From Methanospirillaceae archaeon (GTDB lineage: Archaea > Halobacteriota > Methanomicrobia > Methanomicrobiales > Methanospirillaceae): 45,353 nt of DNA. The translations under genes were made by a program, and so were the position numbers. Positions within the stretch are counted from its first letter, which is position 1; the number at the start of each line of letters is the position of its first letter. Of this stretch, positions 1-8,470 are shown piece by piece. The stretch covers positions 1 through 45,353 of the forward strand of contig JAFGOM010000019.1 of assembly GCA_016926505.1 (NCBI GenBank), given 5' to 3'. The notes under the pieces were generated by a model. That model worked only from the letters and a program-made list of their open reading frames with translations. It made no database searches and was not told the DNA's origin.

Positions 1-470
1 ATTACTCTTGAGGTCACCGGTCCTGGTGGTACTGATACCGCTTCCGGTGAGGTCATGGTATCTGCTCCGGTTGTTCCACCAAAGGCTTCCTTTATTACCG
101 ATCGTTCTTTCGGAGAAGCACCTCTCATGGTAGCCTTTGCAGATATGTCTGATGGTACTATCAGGAGTTGGAACTGGTCGTTTGGTGACGGTGCGGTATC
201 CTCCCTCCAAAACCCGGTTCATATGTATCAGAATCCGGGGACCTACACCATTACTCTTGAGGTCACCGGTTCCGGCGGGAGTGATACCGTTTCCGGCGAG
301 GTCATGGTATCTGCTCCGGTTGTTCCGCTAAAGGCCTCCTTTATTACCGATCATTCTTTCGGTGAGGCACCTCTCATGGTAGCCTTTGCAGATATGTCTG
401 ATGGTACTATCAGGAGTTGGAACTGGTCGTTTGGTGACGGAGAGATCTCATCCCTCCAAAACCCGGTTCA
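1..470 (+). repeat. Near-identical tandem PKD-coding repeat, unit 249 bp
   Basis: Bases 1-249 recur from base 250 to about 470 with only scattered substitutions; for example the stretches starting at 55 and 304 encode the same residues. The unit of 249 bp equals 83 codons, one PKD domain with its linker. The array probably continues upstream of the window. The DNA-level identity points to recent duplication or gene conversion. Confidence 0.8.
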
Positions 471-1281
471 TTCCTATCAGACACCGGGAATCTTCACGGT
501 TAATCTCACGGTAGATGATGGCAGCGGGAGTGATGCCGCAACCGGTATCATTACCGTAAAGGAGGTCATGCAAAAAGAGACCTCCTCTCCCCTTCCTATT
601 CCCGGATCTCTCTCTGAAATCTCAGGGAAATCAGAAGACAGACGGGATACCGGGGATCAATCTGCCCTTGAAACAAAAACAGAACCCCCCTCACAAACCC
701 CTGTTCAGGCGTCGTTTACCGCTGACAGGAGATCTGGATATGTTCCCTTACCGGTAGTATTTACTGACACTTCGCAGGGCGATGTCAGACAATGGCACTG
801 GGATTTCGGTGACGGGGATGATGCGTACCATCAGCATCCCGGCCATACCTACAAAGACCCGGGGATATATGACGTTACTCTTGTGGTATCGGGAAATTAC
901 TCGTATTCATCACGGAAACACGAGGGATATATCGTGGTTTCACAACAACAGGGTCAGGATGAACCTGAGATGTTTCAGCCCCTCCTCGTTCAGGAACAGA
1001 ACCCTGAAACATACCCGGAAGAGGACGTACCCGGGGATATAAGAGCATCGTTTACCCAGAACCGCAGTCTGGGAAAGGTACCCTTTACGGTCATATTTAC
1101 CGATACATCCACCGGATCGGTGGAATGCCGGTACTGGTTTTTTGGTGATGACAGCAGTTCTTCTGAAAGAAACCCGATGCACACCTATCTCAAGAAAGGG
1201 ACATATTATGTCACGCTTTCTCTCTGTGATGACGGGTCTGTAACGACCAAAACCGCCAATAGTGTTGTATATGCAGTCTGA
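1..1281 (+). CDS. PKD-repeat surface protein, 5' truncated by the window edge
   Basis: The reading frame is open from base 1, so the true start and any signal peptide lie upstream. The visible part holds four PKD domains, each with the F-x-D-x-S block, the W-x-FGDG core and the closing Y-x-x-PG-x-Y/F pattern. The first two are almost identical to each other; the third and fourth are divergent and separated by low-complexity linkers rich in Ser, Pro, Glu and Gln. PKD domains are extracellular beta-sandwich modules common in Methanomicrobiales cell-surface proteins, where they probably mediate adhesion or spacing. No enzymatic domain and no C-terminal membrane anchor are visible before the stop, so the protein is either secreted or anchored through its missing N-terminal part. 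Confidence 0.85.
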   Translation: MTLEVTGPGGTDTASGEVMVSAPVVPPKASFITDRSFGEAPLMVAFADMSDGTIRSWNWSFGDGAVSSLQNPVHMYQNPGTYTITLEVTGSGGSDTVSGEVMVSAPVVPLKASFITDHSFGEAPLMVAFADMSDGTIRSWNWSFGDGEISSLQNPVHSYQTPGIFTVNLTVDDGSGSDAATGIITVKEVMQKETSSPLPIPGSLSEISGKSEDRRDTGDQSALETKTEPPSQTPVQASFTADRRSGYVPLPVVFTDTSQGDVRQWHWDFGDGDDAYHQHPGHTYKDPGIYDVTLVVSGNYSYSSRKHEGYIVVSQQQGQDEPEMFQPLLVQEQNPETYPEEDVPGDIRASFTQNRSLGKVPFTVIFTDTSTGSVECRYWFFGDDSSSSERNPMHTYLKKGTYYVTLSLCDDGSVTTKTANSVVYAV

Positions 1282-1431
1282 AACCGATGCAGGTTATCTC
1301 TGCTGATCAGGATCAGATCCCCCTTTATTGAGAATCTCCTCACGATTCTTTCCTGCTCATCTGCAACAGGAATCGGTAATTTTAAAAAAATCCGGAGTCT
1401 TCTTGTTCTTCGGAGACAAACCAGTAGTATC

Positions 1432-4032
1432 ATGAGAGCAAAGAATGCCGGTCCGGTTCTTCTCCCGGAACTCCTTGCTCCTGCAGGTTCATGGGACTGT
1501 CTGATCTCAGCAATAGCTGCTGGTGCAGATGCCGTGTATGCAGGGGGTCAGGCATTTGGGGCTCGTCAGTTTGCTCCCAATTTTGACAGGGAAACTCTGA
1601 AAAAAGCAGTTTTATTTGCTCACCTGCATGATGTCAGGATTTATATAACGGTCAATACACTTGTCAGTGAGGATGAACTGGAAAAGGTAGCAGAATATCT
1701 TTTTTTTCTGTATACGATCGGTGCAGATGCCATCTTAATCCAGGATACCGGTATTTTGGCACTGGCCAAAAGAATTATCCCTCAGATGCCGGTTCATGCC
1801 TCTACCCAGATGACCCTGCACTCGGTTGCAGGAGCACAATGGGCTGCAAAGATGGGATGTCTACGCATCGTTCTTCCCAGGGAACTGATAATGGATGAGG
1901 TCAGGCTGATACGGGAAGGAACCCTGGATTATAATCTCGGCCTTGAGGTATTTGTTCACGGGGCACTCTGCTACGGCTGGTCAGGTCAGTGCCTGTTATC
2001 TTCTGTCATCGGGGGAAGAAGTGGGAATCGTGGTATGTGTGCCCAGCCCTGTCGGAAACCCTATGAACTGGTTACCGGGATTCCTGACGAGTATGGCAGA
2101 CTTGTTTCTGCCACACCCCTAAAGACTTCTGATACCTATCTCCTCTCAACCCGGGATCTCTGTTGTTATGAGATTCTGGATCAGATCTGTTCTCTGCCGG
2201 TTGTCTCTTTAAAGATAGAGGGACGGATGCGATCACCCGGCTACGTGGCAACGGTCGTATCCTGCTACAGAAAAGCCCTTGATACAGTTGCAGAGAGTTG
2301 CTTTCTCTCTCAAAAAGAGGATATACAGGCCCTCTCTCTCTCATTTTCCCGGGGTTTTACCACAGGCTACCTTGCCATGAATGAGTCATCAGACGTCATG
2401 GGCAGGGATATGCCGGGAGATCGGGGGATTCTCGTTGGAACGGTATCAGATCGTGCCGGAACCGGGGGAGTGTATGTCAGGGGACAAGGACTGGATCACC
2501 TCTGTGCAGGTGACGGGCTGGTCTCTCTCCATGGAAGCGAGGAGCAGGGACTGGTCTTACGATCTGATTGCCCGTGCGTTAAAGGTGAGTTCCTGATCCC
2601 CTTCAAACCACCATGCGTAGCCGGAGATCCGGTATACCTGACCAGCAGAAGGGCATATACTGCCTCGGCTGAGCAGATCATAAAACAGGCCGGTTTGTAT
2701 TGCAAAAAGATCCCCCTCGATCTCTTTCTGCAGGTTAACCATGATGGCGTTATTACGGGAGAGGGAAAAATAACCTCCCGGATCGCCGGTACTGCTTTGT
2801 TTCAGTTTACCTCAACGATTATCATGGTTCCGGCTGAGAAAAAACCAGTTACCAGAGATTTTTTGATAACCCAGATTAAAAAGACCGGAAACACTCCTTT
2901 TATCATTCGTTCTTTCTCTCTTATATATGATGGGGGATTGTTTGCACCGGTACGTATGATAAACGAGATAAAAAGAGAGATTATTGCGAAAGCAGAAGAA
3001 ACACTTCATGCATCATGCACACCTGACACAACCCGGGTAACATGTGCAGAAAGCCGACTTAATCATCTCTTGCAGAGTGATTTTTTCAGAGTTCTTTCCA
3101 GTAATAATACGACTGAATCCCCCGATATTCCCCTTCCCCGTCTTATCGTTCTTACTGATAGTATTCCATCTGCCCGGGCAGCTCTCACTGCGAACGCTGA
3201 TATCATCTCATTTGAGTTTCTGCATCTCCCTGACCGGGATGAGATCAACCGGTTCTTTATGGAATGGACAACCGAAAAAGATCGTTTTGGTTCAGAACTC
3301 TATGTAAAACTCCCACGGATCCTGAGGGAGAAGGATAGTGCCAGGTTCTTTTCGTATCTCCCTTTCCTTGTCAGGACCGGTATCGGCGGAGTGATGGTTG
3401 ACAGTCACGGTCCTGCAGACCGCATTGCTCTCGCTGCACCGACACTCGACAGAATTGGCTATTACGGATTGCCGGTCTGTAATCACATGGCGGTTTCGGT
3501 ATTGGCAGAGTGTCTCAGTATGGTTACGATATCTCCTGAACTGACCCTGGACCAGATCTCATCCCTTGCACAGGCAGTACCTGATGCAGGAATTCCCTGT
3601 GCTCTTGGGATACTTGTCCAGGGTAGTATCGAGGCTCTCATCTCTTCAGACCTTCTTCTGTCCTGCATGGGTTGTGACAACTCCCCTGACCCGGTTTCAG
3701 CAGAAAGGGTGTATGGTATCCGTGATGAGAAGAATAGGATATTTTTGATACGGGAAGATCCGCTGCATCACACCCGTATCTATAATTCCGCAGAGACTAC
3801 CCTTATTGATTATCTCCCCCGGTTATACCGCTGTGGGATCTCATCCTTTATCATCGATGCCCGGGGCAGACCACCTGGTTACGTCTCTCTCATGATTGGA
3901 GTTTACCGGGCTGCAATTCAAAAACTACCTGATGAGAAACAATTTATCAGGGATTTAAAGGATGCAAAAAGAGAGATTGCAAAAGGTGTACAGGGCGGGA
4001 TGACTGCTGCTGCCATTACCCGGGGCTGGTAG
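1432..4032 (+). CDS. U32 family peptidase / RlhA-like protein with C-terminal extension
   Basis: The 866-residue product begins with the U32 hallmark LLAPAGSWD followed by AGADAVYAGG. The family signature lies near residues 168-187 (VHGALCYGWSGQC) and is followed by GMCAQPC. These four cysteines match those that hold an Fe-S cluster in UbiU/RlhA-type U32 proteins, some of which are RNA or ubiquinone hydroxylation factors rather than proteases. The length and the second half agree with the long U32-DUF3656 architecture. RlhA modifies 23S rRNA in bacteria, so an rRNA-modifying role is possible here, but that is inference. An A/T-rich stretch near 1378-1390 could be the promoter; no clear ribosome binding site precedes the ATG, suggesting a short leader. 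Confidence 0.85.
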   Translation: MRAKNAGPVLLPELLAPAGSWDCLISAIAAGADAVYAGGQAFGARQFAPNFDRETLKKAVLFAHLHDVRIYITVNTLVSEDELEKVAEYLFFLYTIGADAILIQDTGILALAKRIIPQMPVHASTQMTLHSVAGAQWAAKMGCLRIVLPRELIMDEVRLIREGTLDYNLGLEVFVHGALCYGWSGQCLLSSVIGGRSGNRGMCAQPCRKPYELVTGIPDEYGRLVSATPLKTSDTYLLSTRDLCCYEILDQICSLPVVSLKIEGRMRSPGYVATVVSCYRKALDTVAESCFLSQKEDIQALSLSFSRGFTTGYLAMNESSDVMGRDMPGDRGILVGTVSDRAGTGGVYVRGQGLDHLCAGDGLVSLHGSEEQGLVLRSDCPCVKGEFLIPFKPPCVAGDPVYLTSRRAYTASAEQIIKQAGLYCKKIPLDLFLQVNHDGVITGEGKITSRIAGTALFQFTSTIIMVPAEKKPVTRDFLITQIKKTGNTPFIIRSFSLIYDGGLFAPVRMINEIKREIIAKAEETLHASCTPDTTRVTCAESRLNHLLQSDFFRVLSSNNTTESPDIPLPRLIVLTDSIPSARAALTANADIISFEFLHLPDRDEINRFFMEWTTEKDRFGSELYVKLPRILREKDSARFFSYLPFLVRTGIGGVMVDSHGPADRIALAAPTLDRIGYYGLPVCNHMAVSVLAECLSMVTISPELTLDQISSLAQAVPDAGIPCALGILVQGSIEALISSDLLLSCMGCDNSPDPVSAERVYGIRDEKNRIFLIREDPLHHTRIYNSAETTLIDYLPRLYRCGISSFIIDARGRPPGYVSLMIGVYRAAIQKLPDEKQFIRDLKDAKREIAKGVQGGMTAAAITRGW

Positions 4033-4033
4033 T

Positions 4034-4072
4034 TCTGCCGTTTTTCGATTCTTTCTTTCCAAAACCGGCAGA
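4034..4072 (+). terminator. Imperfect hairpin just after the U32 gene
   Basis: TCTGCCG followed by TTTT pairs with AAAA and CGGCAGA, with one bulged C, directly after the stop codon. No long T-tract follows, so termination activity is uncertain. Confidence 0.4.
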
Positions 4073-4163
4073 TAACGAATAATCCGATATGAATCCAAAA
4101 CCCCGGTATTTCGTTCTGACGATACTTGGTTATGGACAGGGTGCGATAGTACTGTGAGAAGGT

Positions 4164-4832
4164 ATGAAAGCGCCAGTTATTCTTATTAACCTGAAAGCGT
4201 ACCGTGAATCAATCGGTCATGACGCACAACGCATTGCGGTAGCTGCCGAGGAGGTTGGGAAAGATGCAGGGGTTACGATGTGTATCGCTCCTATGTTTAT
4301 GGATATTCATCCGATGCGTCATCATTATGATCTTGAGGTATTTTCCCAGCACGTTGACCCTGTCGATCCCGGTGCATATACCGGGAGGATCTCTGCCCGT
4401 GCATTAAAAATAGCAGGAGCGACCGGGTCACTCGTGAATCATTCAGAATACCGGCAGACGATTGCAGATATTGAGCATTGTGTCAATGCACTGAAAACGG
4501 AAAAATTAACCTCGGTTGTCTGTTCCAATAACGTTGCGACATCAGCAGCTCTTGCGGTTCTGGGTCCTGATTATATTGCCATTGAACCCCCGGAACTGAT
4601 CGGCGGATCTGTCTCGGTCTCACAGGCAAACCCGGCTATCATCACTGATTCGGTTGAAGCGGTCAGAAAGGTTCGTGATGATGTCAGGCTTCTGACAGGA
4701 GCAGGTATCAATTCGGGTCAGTGTGTGAGGACCGCACTTGATCTTGGAACAGACGGGGTATTACTTGCTTCTAATGTGGTAAAAGCCAAAGATCCGGAAG
4801 CCGCCCTGCGCAATCTGGTCTCACTCCTGTGA
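4164..4832 (+). CDS. tpiA: Triosephosphate isomerase, archaeal type
   Basis: It interconverts dihydroxyacetone phosphate and glyceraldehyde 3-phosphate in the cytoplasm, serving gluconeogenesis in a methanogen. The 222-residue length is that of the short archaeal enzyme rather than the 250-residue bacterial and eukaryotic form. Visible catalytic landmarks are the substrate-binding lysine in LINLKAY, the electrophilic histidine in LVNHSEY, the catalytic glutamate in IEPPELIG and the phosphate-binding glycine motifs LTGAGINSG and GVLLASNVV near the C-terminus. A GAGAAGGT stretch immediately upstream supports the chosen ATG. It stands alone between the U32 gene and a convergent regulator. Confidence 0.95.
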   Translation: MKAPVILINLKAYRESIGHDAQRIAVAAEEVGKDAGVTMCIAPMFMDIHPMRHHYDLEVFSQHVDPVDPGAYTGRISARALKIAGATGSLVNHSEYRQTIADIEHCVNALKTEKLTSVVCSNNVATSAALAVLGPDYIAIEPPELIGGSVSVSQANPAIITDSVEAVRKVRDDVRLLTGAGINSGQCVRTALDLGTDGVLLASNVVKAKDPEAALRNLVSLL

Positions 4833-5014
4833 TCCGGAATCGGGTAAGGAAATTCAGAACCTGACAAAAAATTTTTAGATAGGGAAAATTCACGCTTTTT
4901 TGGTTTTCTGCACAATATGGCAATAATAAACCATATCTCTTTTATATACAGATCATCGGGAAAGATACAGAAAATTAAAGAGATAAAAGGATGAGAACCG
5001 GGTGCCGGAAATAA

Positions 5015-6733
5015 TCATTCCTGGTAATGCTCATCAAGAAAAACGAGAACCTCAGAGATCGATTCCTGTTCATTATGGATCGGAACAAACTCGTAATAAA
5101 TTTTTTTATCCGTTTGTGACGGATCAGGGATGATGGTACCTTTCTGTGAACCGACGTTTCTGATTGCATCTGCAAAGAGGGTATCAAGCCCGGTTGCAAC
5201 AGTAAACGGCAGATCCGGGAACGTGGTCAGGGGGTTATTATTATTGTCCATGATGAGGAGTTCACGGGCCCGCCGGTTCATATCGATGATAATTCCATCT
5301 GTCTGACAGACAACAAGACCGATATGGATCTTATGAAAGATGTTCTCATATCGTGAGTTCTGCTGTGTCATACGGGAAGATATTATCTGCTCTTCTGTGA
5401 TATCCCGGGCACATCCTACGGTTCCAATCATCTCACCATGTTCATTCCAAAGCGGGGTTTTAATGACATCAAGATGGATGATTTTTCCTTTTACGGTTCC
5501 TATCTCTTCAAATCTTCCGGTTTTTTGTGAATTCAGAACGATTTTGTCTGATTTTGTTCCCACATCCCCGAGAGTATGCCACGGTGCATCCTGTAATGAC
5601 TCATTTCTGCATTGAAGGGAAAAATATTCGTTTGTTTTCCCGATTGGTTCCTGTGTATCATCAACACAGAGCAGGTTCTGACAGATTGCTTTGTTTGTAA
5701 AGATATACCGGTTATCCAGGTCTTTAGCCCATATCATATCCGGGACGGTATCACACATGAGCCTGACCATAGAATAGAGATTTTTAAACTCTGCATTGCT
5801 GTGTGCAATCTGCAGATTCATCATATGCTGGGTAAGTGCTGATCCGATAATCCCGGCTCCTGCAAAGATCGCATCAACCTCGACCTCTCTCCACTCCCTC
5901 TCGGACAGGAGATCCTCAAAACCGATACAACCCCATAACTGCTGTTCCACAAAGATAGGAAACAGGCCGATGGATTTGATATCCTCTGAGATGAGCATCT
6001 CCTCGATGAATGCATTCATCTCTTTTATCGATCCGGTTACCGGTTTTCCTTCATTGAAGTGGGCACGGTAAAACTGAAGTATCATCTGGAGATAGGGCTG
6101 CCGGGTAGCGTTGCTGCTGTTTTTATCAGGGACTCCGGGACGAGACCAGCTGGGAAGGGCCTGGGAAAAGATACCTGATATGTCTTCCTTTTCATTGCAG
6201 GTATAAAGATATACCCTGTCCATCTCGGTAGCAAGGCCAAAAAGGGTCAGGATCTCGTGAATTGTTCCGGCAAAGTTCTGGCTGGTAAGAACCAGGTTCG
6301 CAGCGAGACTCACCGCTTCAAGAATGGCATCTCTGCGTTTTAGTGCCAGTTTCGTGTTATGCTGCTCGATCGCATAGGAGATCTTATGTTCAAGTTCAAC
6401 AAACTGCGATCGTGGTTCTCCACCCTTCTGCAGGTAAAAATCTGCCCCGCTGTTAAGTGCTTCAATAATAACCGACTCCCTGCCTCTCCCACTAAAGAGG
6501 ATAAAGGGAATATCCGGGTTTATTGCCCGCACGGCTTTGAGAAGTTCAAGGCCGTTCATCTCCGGCATCTCGTAATCTGATATGATACATTCATATTTCC
6601 CACATTCAAGGAGATCCAATGCCTCGAAAGCGGATTGAACGGTCTCTACGCAGTATTTGCCCGATCTCTCAAGGGATAACTTGGTGATATCAGAAAGAAC
6701 CGGCTCATCATCAACATGCAGAACAGTAATCAT
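5015..6733 (-). CDS. Response regulator with GAF-like and PAS sensor domains (no kinase domain)
   Basis: The 572-residue protein starts with a receiver domain (about residues 1-125): acidic pocket DD at 8-9, phosphoacceptor Asp53 in IISDYEMPEMNG, the Ser of LFSGRG and the Lys of LQKGG. A GAF-like region follows at about 135-310, then two PAS domains at about 325-450 and 455-570; the first contains the VPDMIWAKD and ITEEQ segments typical of PAS/PAC. There is no histidine phosphoacceptor helix, HATPase, GGDEF or DNA-binding domain. Such receiver-plus-PAS proteins are abundant in Methanomicrobiales and presumably relay phosphate and ligand signals by protein contact. No partner kinase is in the window. 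Confidence 0.85.
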   Translation of the reverse strand: MITVLHVDDEPVLSDITKLSLERSGKYCVETVQSAFEALDLLECGKYECIISDYEMPEMNGLELLKAVRAINPDIPFILFSGRGRESVIIEALNSGADFYLQKGGEPRSQFVELEHKISYAIEQHNTKLALKRRDAILEAVSLAANLVLTSQNFAGTIHEILTLFGLATEMDRVYLYTCNEKEDISGIFSQALPSWSRPGVPDKNSSNATRQPYLQMILQFYRAHFNEGKPVTGSIKEMNAFIEEMLISEDIKSIGLFPIFVEQQLWGCIGFEDLLSEREWREVEVDAIFAGAGIIGSALTQHMMNLQIAHSNAEFKNLYSMVRLMCDTVPDMIWAKDLDNRYIFTNKAICQNLLCVDDTQEPIGKTNEYFSLQCRNESLQDAPWHTLGDVGTKSDKIVLNSQKTGRFEEIGTVKGKIIHLDVIKTPLWNEHGEMIGTVGCARDITEEQIISSRMTQQNSRYENIFHKIHIGLVVCQTDGIIIDMNRRARELLIMDNNNNPLTTFPDLPFTVATGLDTLFADAIRNVGSQKGTIIPDPSQTDKKIYYEFVPIHNEQESISEVLVFLDEHYQE

Positions 6734-7340
6734 GGTTATCGATATGGTTAGTATTTAGGTAACGAGAGGATCCCGTTCAAGACACTATGAGGTACTGGTA
6801 TGACTCCTTTCCTATTAAAAAAGTAGGCAGGGTACATGAAACTGAAGGAGTGAGAAAAATGTCTCCTTTTTACCGCTGAACAATATCTGTATTTCTCGAG
6901 GAATTACGACAAATCCTCTCATTAAGGTTTTCCTGTCTTTGTTTTCAAAAAATTTTTTGAGATAATTCTCCGGGTATACATGATAAAGTTCGCACATGAT
7001 ATCGGTTTTAGATTGGAACGTATCGTGTTTCGCAGAGGAAATATTTTTCAGATCTTTTCATACCAAAAATCAGCAGAGGGTTTTTTGGTCCCGTTACCAA
7101 ACAGATGATAAAAAAATACTCTGGCAGATCTGATCCCATCAATTTATTCTGCTTTATGATGCTTCTCCTCCTCGTCGTATCGGGAGATTAAATCATATCA
7201 TCCTCTTCGTATTGAGATCGTCTTTTTGCCCCGTGACTCATGAAACCGGAAAAAGGAAATTACCAATGTATCATGAAACAGGAATTCATGAAAAATTGAA
7301 TCCTGAACAAACCCGGATGAACATTGAACTTTTATACCGA
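6734..7340. other. Long intergenic region, no convincing gene
   Basis: About 600 bp between the regulator start and tRNA-Thr. It is A/T-rich with short frames only; a 60-codon frame on the minus strand at 6815-6997 has no recognisable features. A hairpin AAGGAG-N12-CTCCTT followed by T's lies at 6845-6871. The part next to 6733 should hold the promoter of the regulator gene. I see no tRNA-like or riboswitch-like structure. Confidence 0.5.
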
Positions 7341-7412
7341 AGCCGTTGGAGGGGATTGAACCCTCGATCTGCTGATTACGAATCAGCCGCTATACCACTA
7401 AGCCACAACGGC
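7341..7412 (-). tRNA. tRNA-Thr (anticodon CGU)
   Basis: Read on the minus strand, the 72-nt gene has a perfect 7-bp acceptor stem (GCCGTTG/CAACGGC), an anticodon arm GCTGA-TTCGTAA-TCAGC with anticodon CGT, a T-arm with GGTTCAATCCC and discriminator base T(U), as expected for archaeal tRNA-Thr. CCA is not encoded and there is no intron. Confidence 0.95.
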
Positions 7413-7471
7413 AGTTTTGTCTTACTATTTCTGTAAGCGATAGGTAAAAAAGATGTGGAATGATATGATTC

Positions 7472-7768
7472 CTATGAATACCCACGCATTGATGTTACAT
7501 TCTCTATCTGTTGTTTATCCTGGGGATTTTCAATCTTCCTGAACTTTCCTTCGTATTCATCCATGGTTCGCTGCAGTACGGCAAGCAGGTTCTTTGCATG
7601 GCTTGGAGAGATGGTAACGATCGCTTTTCCACGTGCCTGGTTTGCACCCGGGATCTGATGAAGAAAGATAAAGGTAAATTCATCCTCTTTGTATGCAACC
7701 TGGATCATGTTACTATAGACCGGGTCAAGAGTAGGAGGAAGCGTCACTTGTATCTCTTTAGTACTCAT
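7472..7768 (-). CDS. DUF3467 family protein
   Basis: The 98-residue product carries the DUF3467 pattern: a DPVYSNMIQV opening, a strand ending in FIFLHQIPG, then IVTISPSHAKNLLAVLQRTMDEYEGKF. The family is small, found in bacteria and archaea, and has no assigned function. I chose the ATG at 7768 (protein starting MSTKEIQV) rather than the ATG at 7807. The upstream start would add 13 unlike residues and overlap the start of the divergent Cas4-like gene. The 3' end lies 59 bp before tRNA-Thr on the same strand. Confidence 0.8.
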   Translation of the reverse strand: MSTKEIQVTLPPTLDPVYSNMIQVAYKEDEFTFIFLHQIPGANQARGKAIVTISPSHAKNLLAVLQRTMDEYEGKFRKIENPQDKQQIENVTSMRGYS

Positions 7769-7801
7769 ACCTATACTATCGCAGCAATCACCCATAATTC
7801 C

Positions 7802-8470
7802 ATGCATCAGGAAAGATCAATCCCGGTATCGGTACTTACGAAAGTTTTGACCTGTCCACTGCTCTATTATTACGAAAAAGATACCGGAATGCAACAGTCA
7901 GGGAAGTACCTCATCTGCAAACAGATAAGCCTTCATGCCCCCGATCCGGGGACCTGCGAAGAGATATGGCAGGAGATACTCTTTATCGATCCTGGTATCG
8001 ATCGATCGCTTCTCCCCTACCTCAAAGACTGTCTTGCTGCCTGTCAGCATACTCCTTTCCCTTCCTGTACTGATCATGATCTGCCGGTATACTCAGGACA
8101 CGGGTTTCATGGTATGGTTGATAAGATACACACCGGGGAGAACCGGCTTGCCATCACCCGTTCTTCCCCGGCACCCTCCCGCGGATGTTACCGACAGGAT
8201 CGTCTTCGCATGGCAGCACTGGTTACTGCAACACAAGAGACCCTGCACATTCGGATTCGGGGAGGATATATCGAGTATATCCCTTCAGGAATCATCAGGT
8301 GGTATGAACCCGGTCCCCGTGACAGGAGGGAGGTATTAAAGGCCCTGCATATGGCACGAACGATACTGGCAGGAACTATCCCGAAGAAACCTGCCCATCC
8401 TCCCTGCCAGCGATGCCGGTATAAAAACCGGTGTGATAAAAAACCCCATAAACTCTCAGAGTTCTTCTGA
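7802..8470 (+). CDS. Cas4-like / RecB-family nuclease with degenerate active site
   Basis: The 222-residue protein has the Cas4 layout: an N-terminal cysteine (Cys18, in TCPLLYYYE) and a C-terminal cluster Cys202, Cys205, Cys211 (CQRCRYKNRC). Together these would hold the 4Fe-4S cluster of Cas4/AddB-type nucleases. The segment from GGYIEYIPSG through ARTILAGTIP matches the usual run-in to that cluster. The catalytic core is unusual: the GMVDKI aspartate is present, but the expected E/D-x-K strand reads LAITRSS, lacking both the acid and the lysine. YRQDRLRMAA resembles the Q-motif. No CRISPR array or other cas gene is nearby, so it is probably not part of an adaptation module. The frame is open further upstream, but the ATG at 7802 starts the recognisable domain. 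Its 3' end overlaps the convergent nucleotidyltransferase gene by 15 bp. Confidence 0.7.
   Translation: MHQERSIPVSVLTKVLTCPLLYYYEKDTGMQQSGKYLICKQISLHAPDPGTCEEIWQEILFIDPGIDRSLLPYLKDCLAACQHTPFPSCTDHDLPVYSGHGFHGMVDKIHTGENRLAITRSSPAPSRGCYRQDRLRMAALVTATQETLHIRIRGGYIEYIPSGIIRWYEPGPRDRREVLKALHMARTILAGTIPKKPAHPPCQRCRYKNRCDKKPHKLSEFF

Noticed and set aside
6815-6997. 60-codon minus-strand frame in the long spacer
   Set aside because: No ribosome binding site, motif or family likeness; A/T-rich spacers give such frames by chance.
7511-7801. Upstream extension of the Cas4-like frame
   Set aside because: The frame is open, but this part is antisense to the DUF3467 gene and shows no Cas4 similarity; ATG at 7802 starts the domain.
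7802-8470. Possible CRISPR-Cas locus around the Cas4-like gene
   Set aside because: No direct-repeat array and no other cas gene can be seen in the window.
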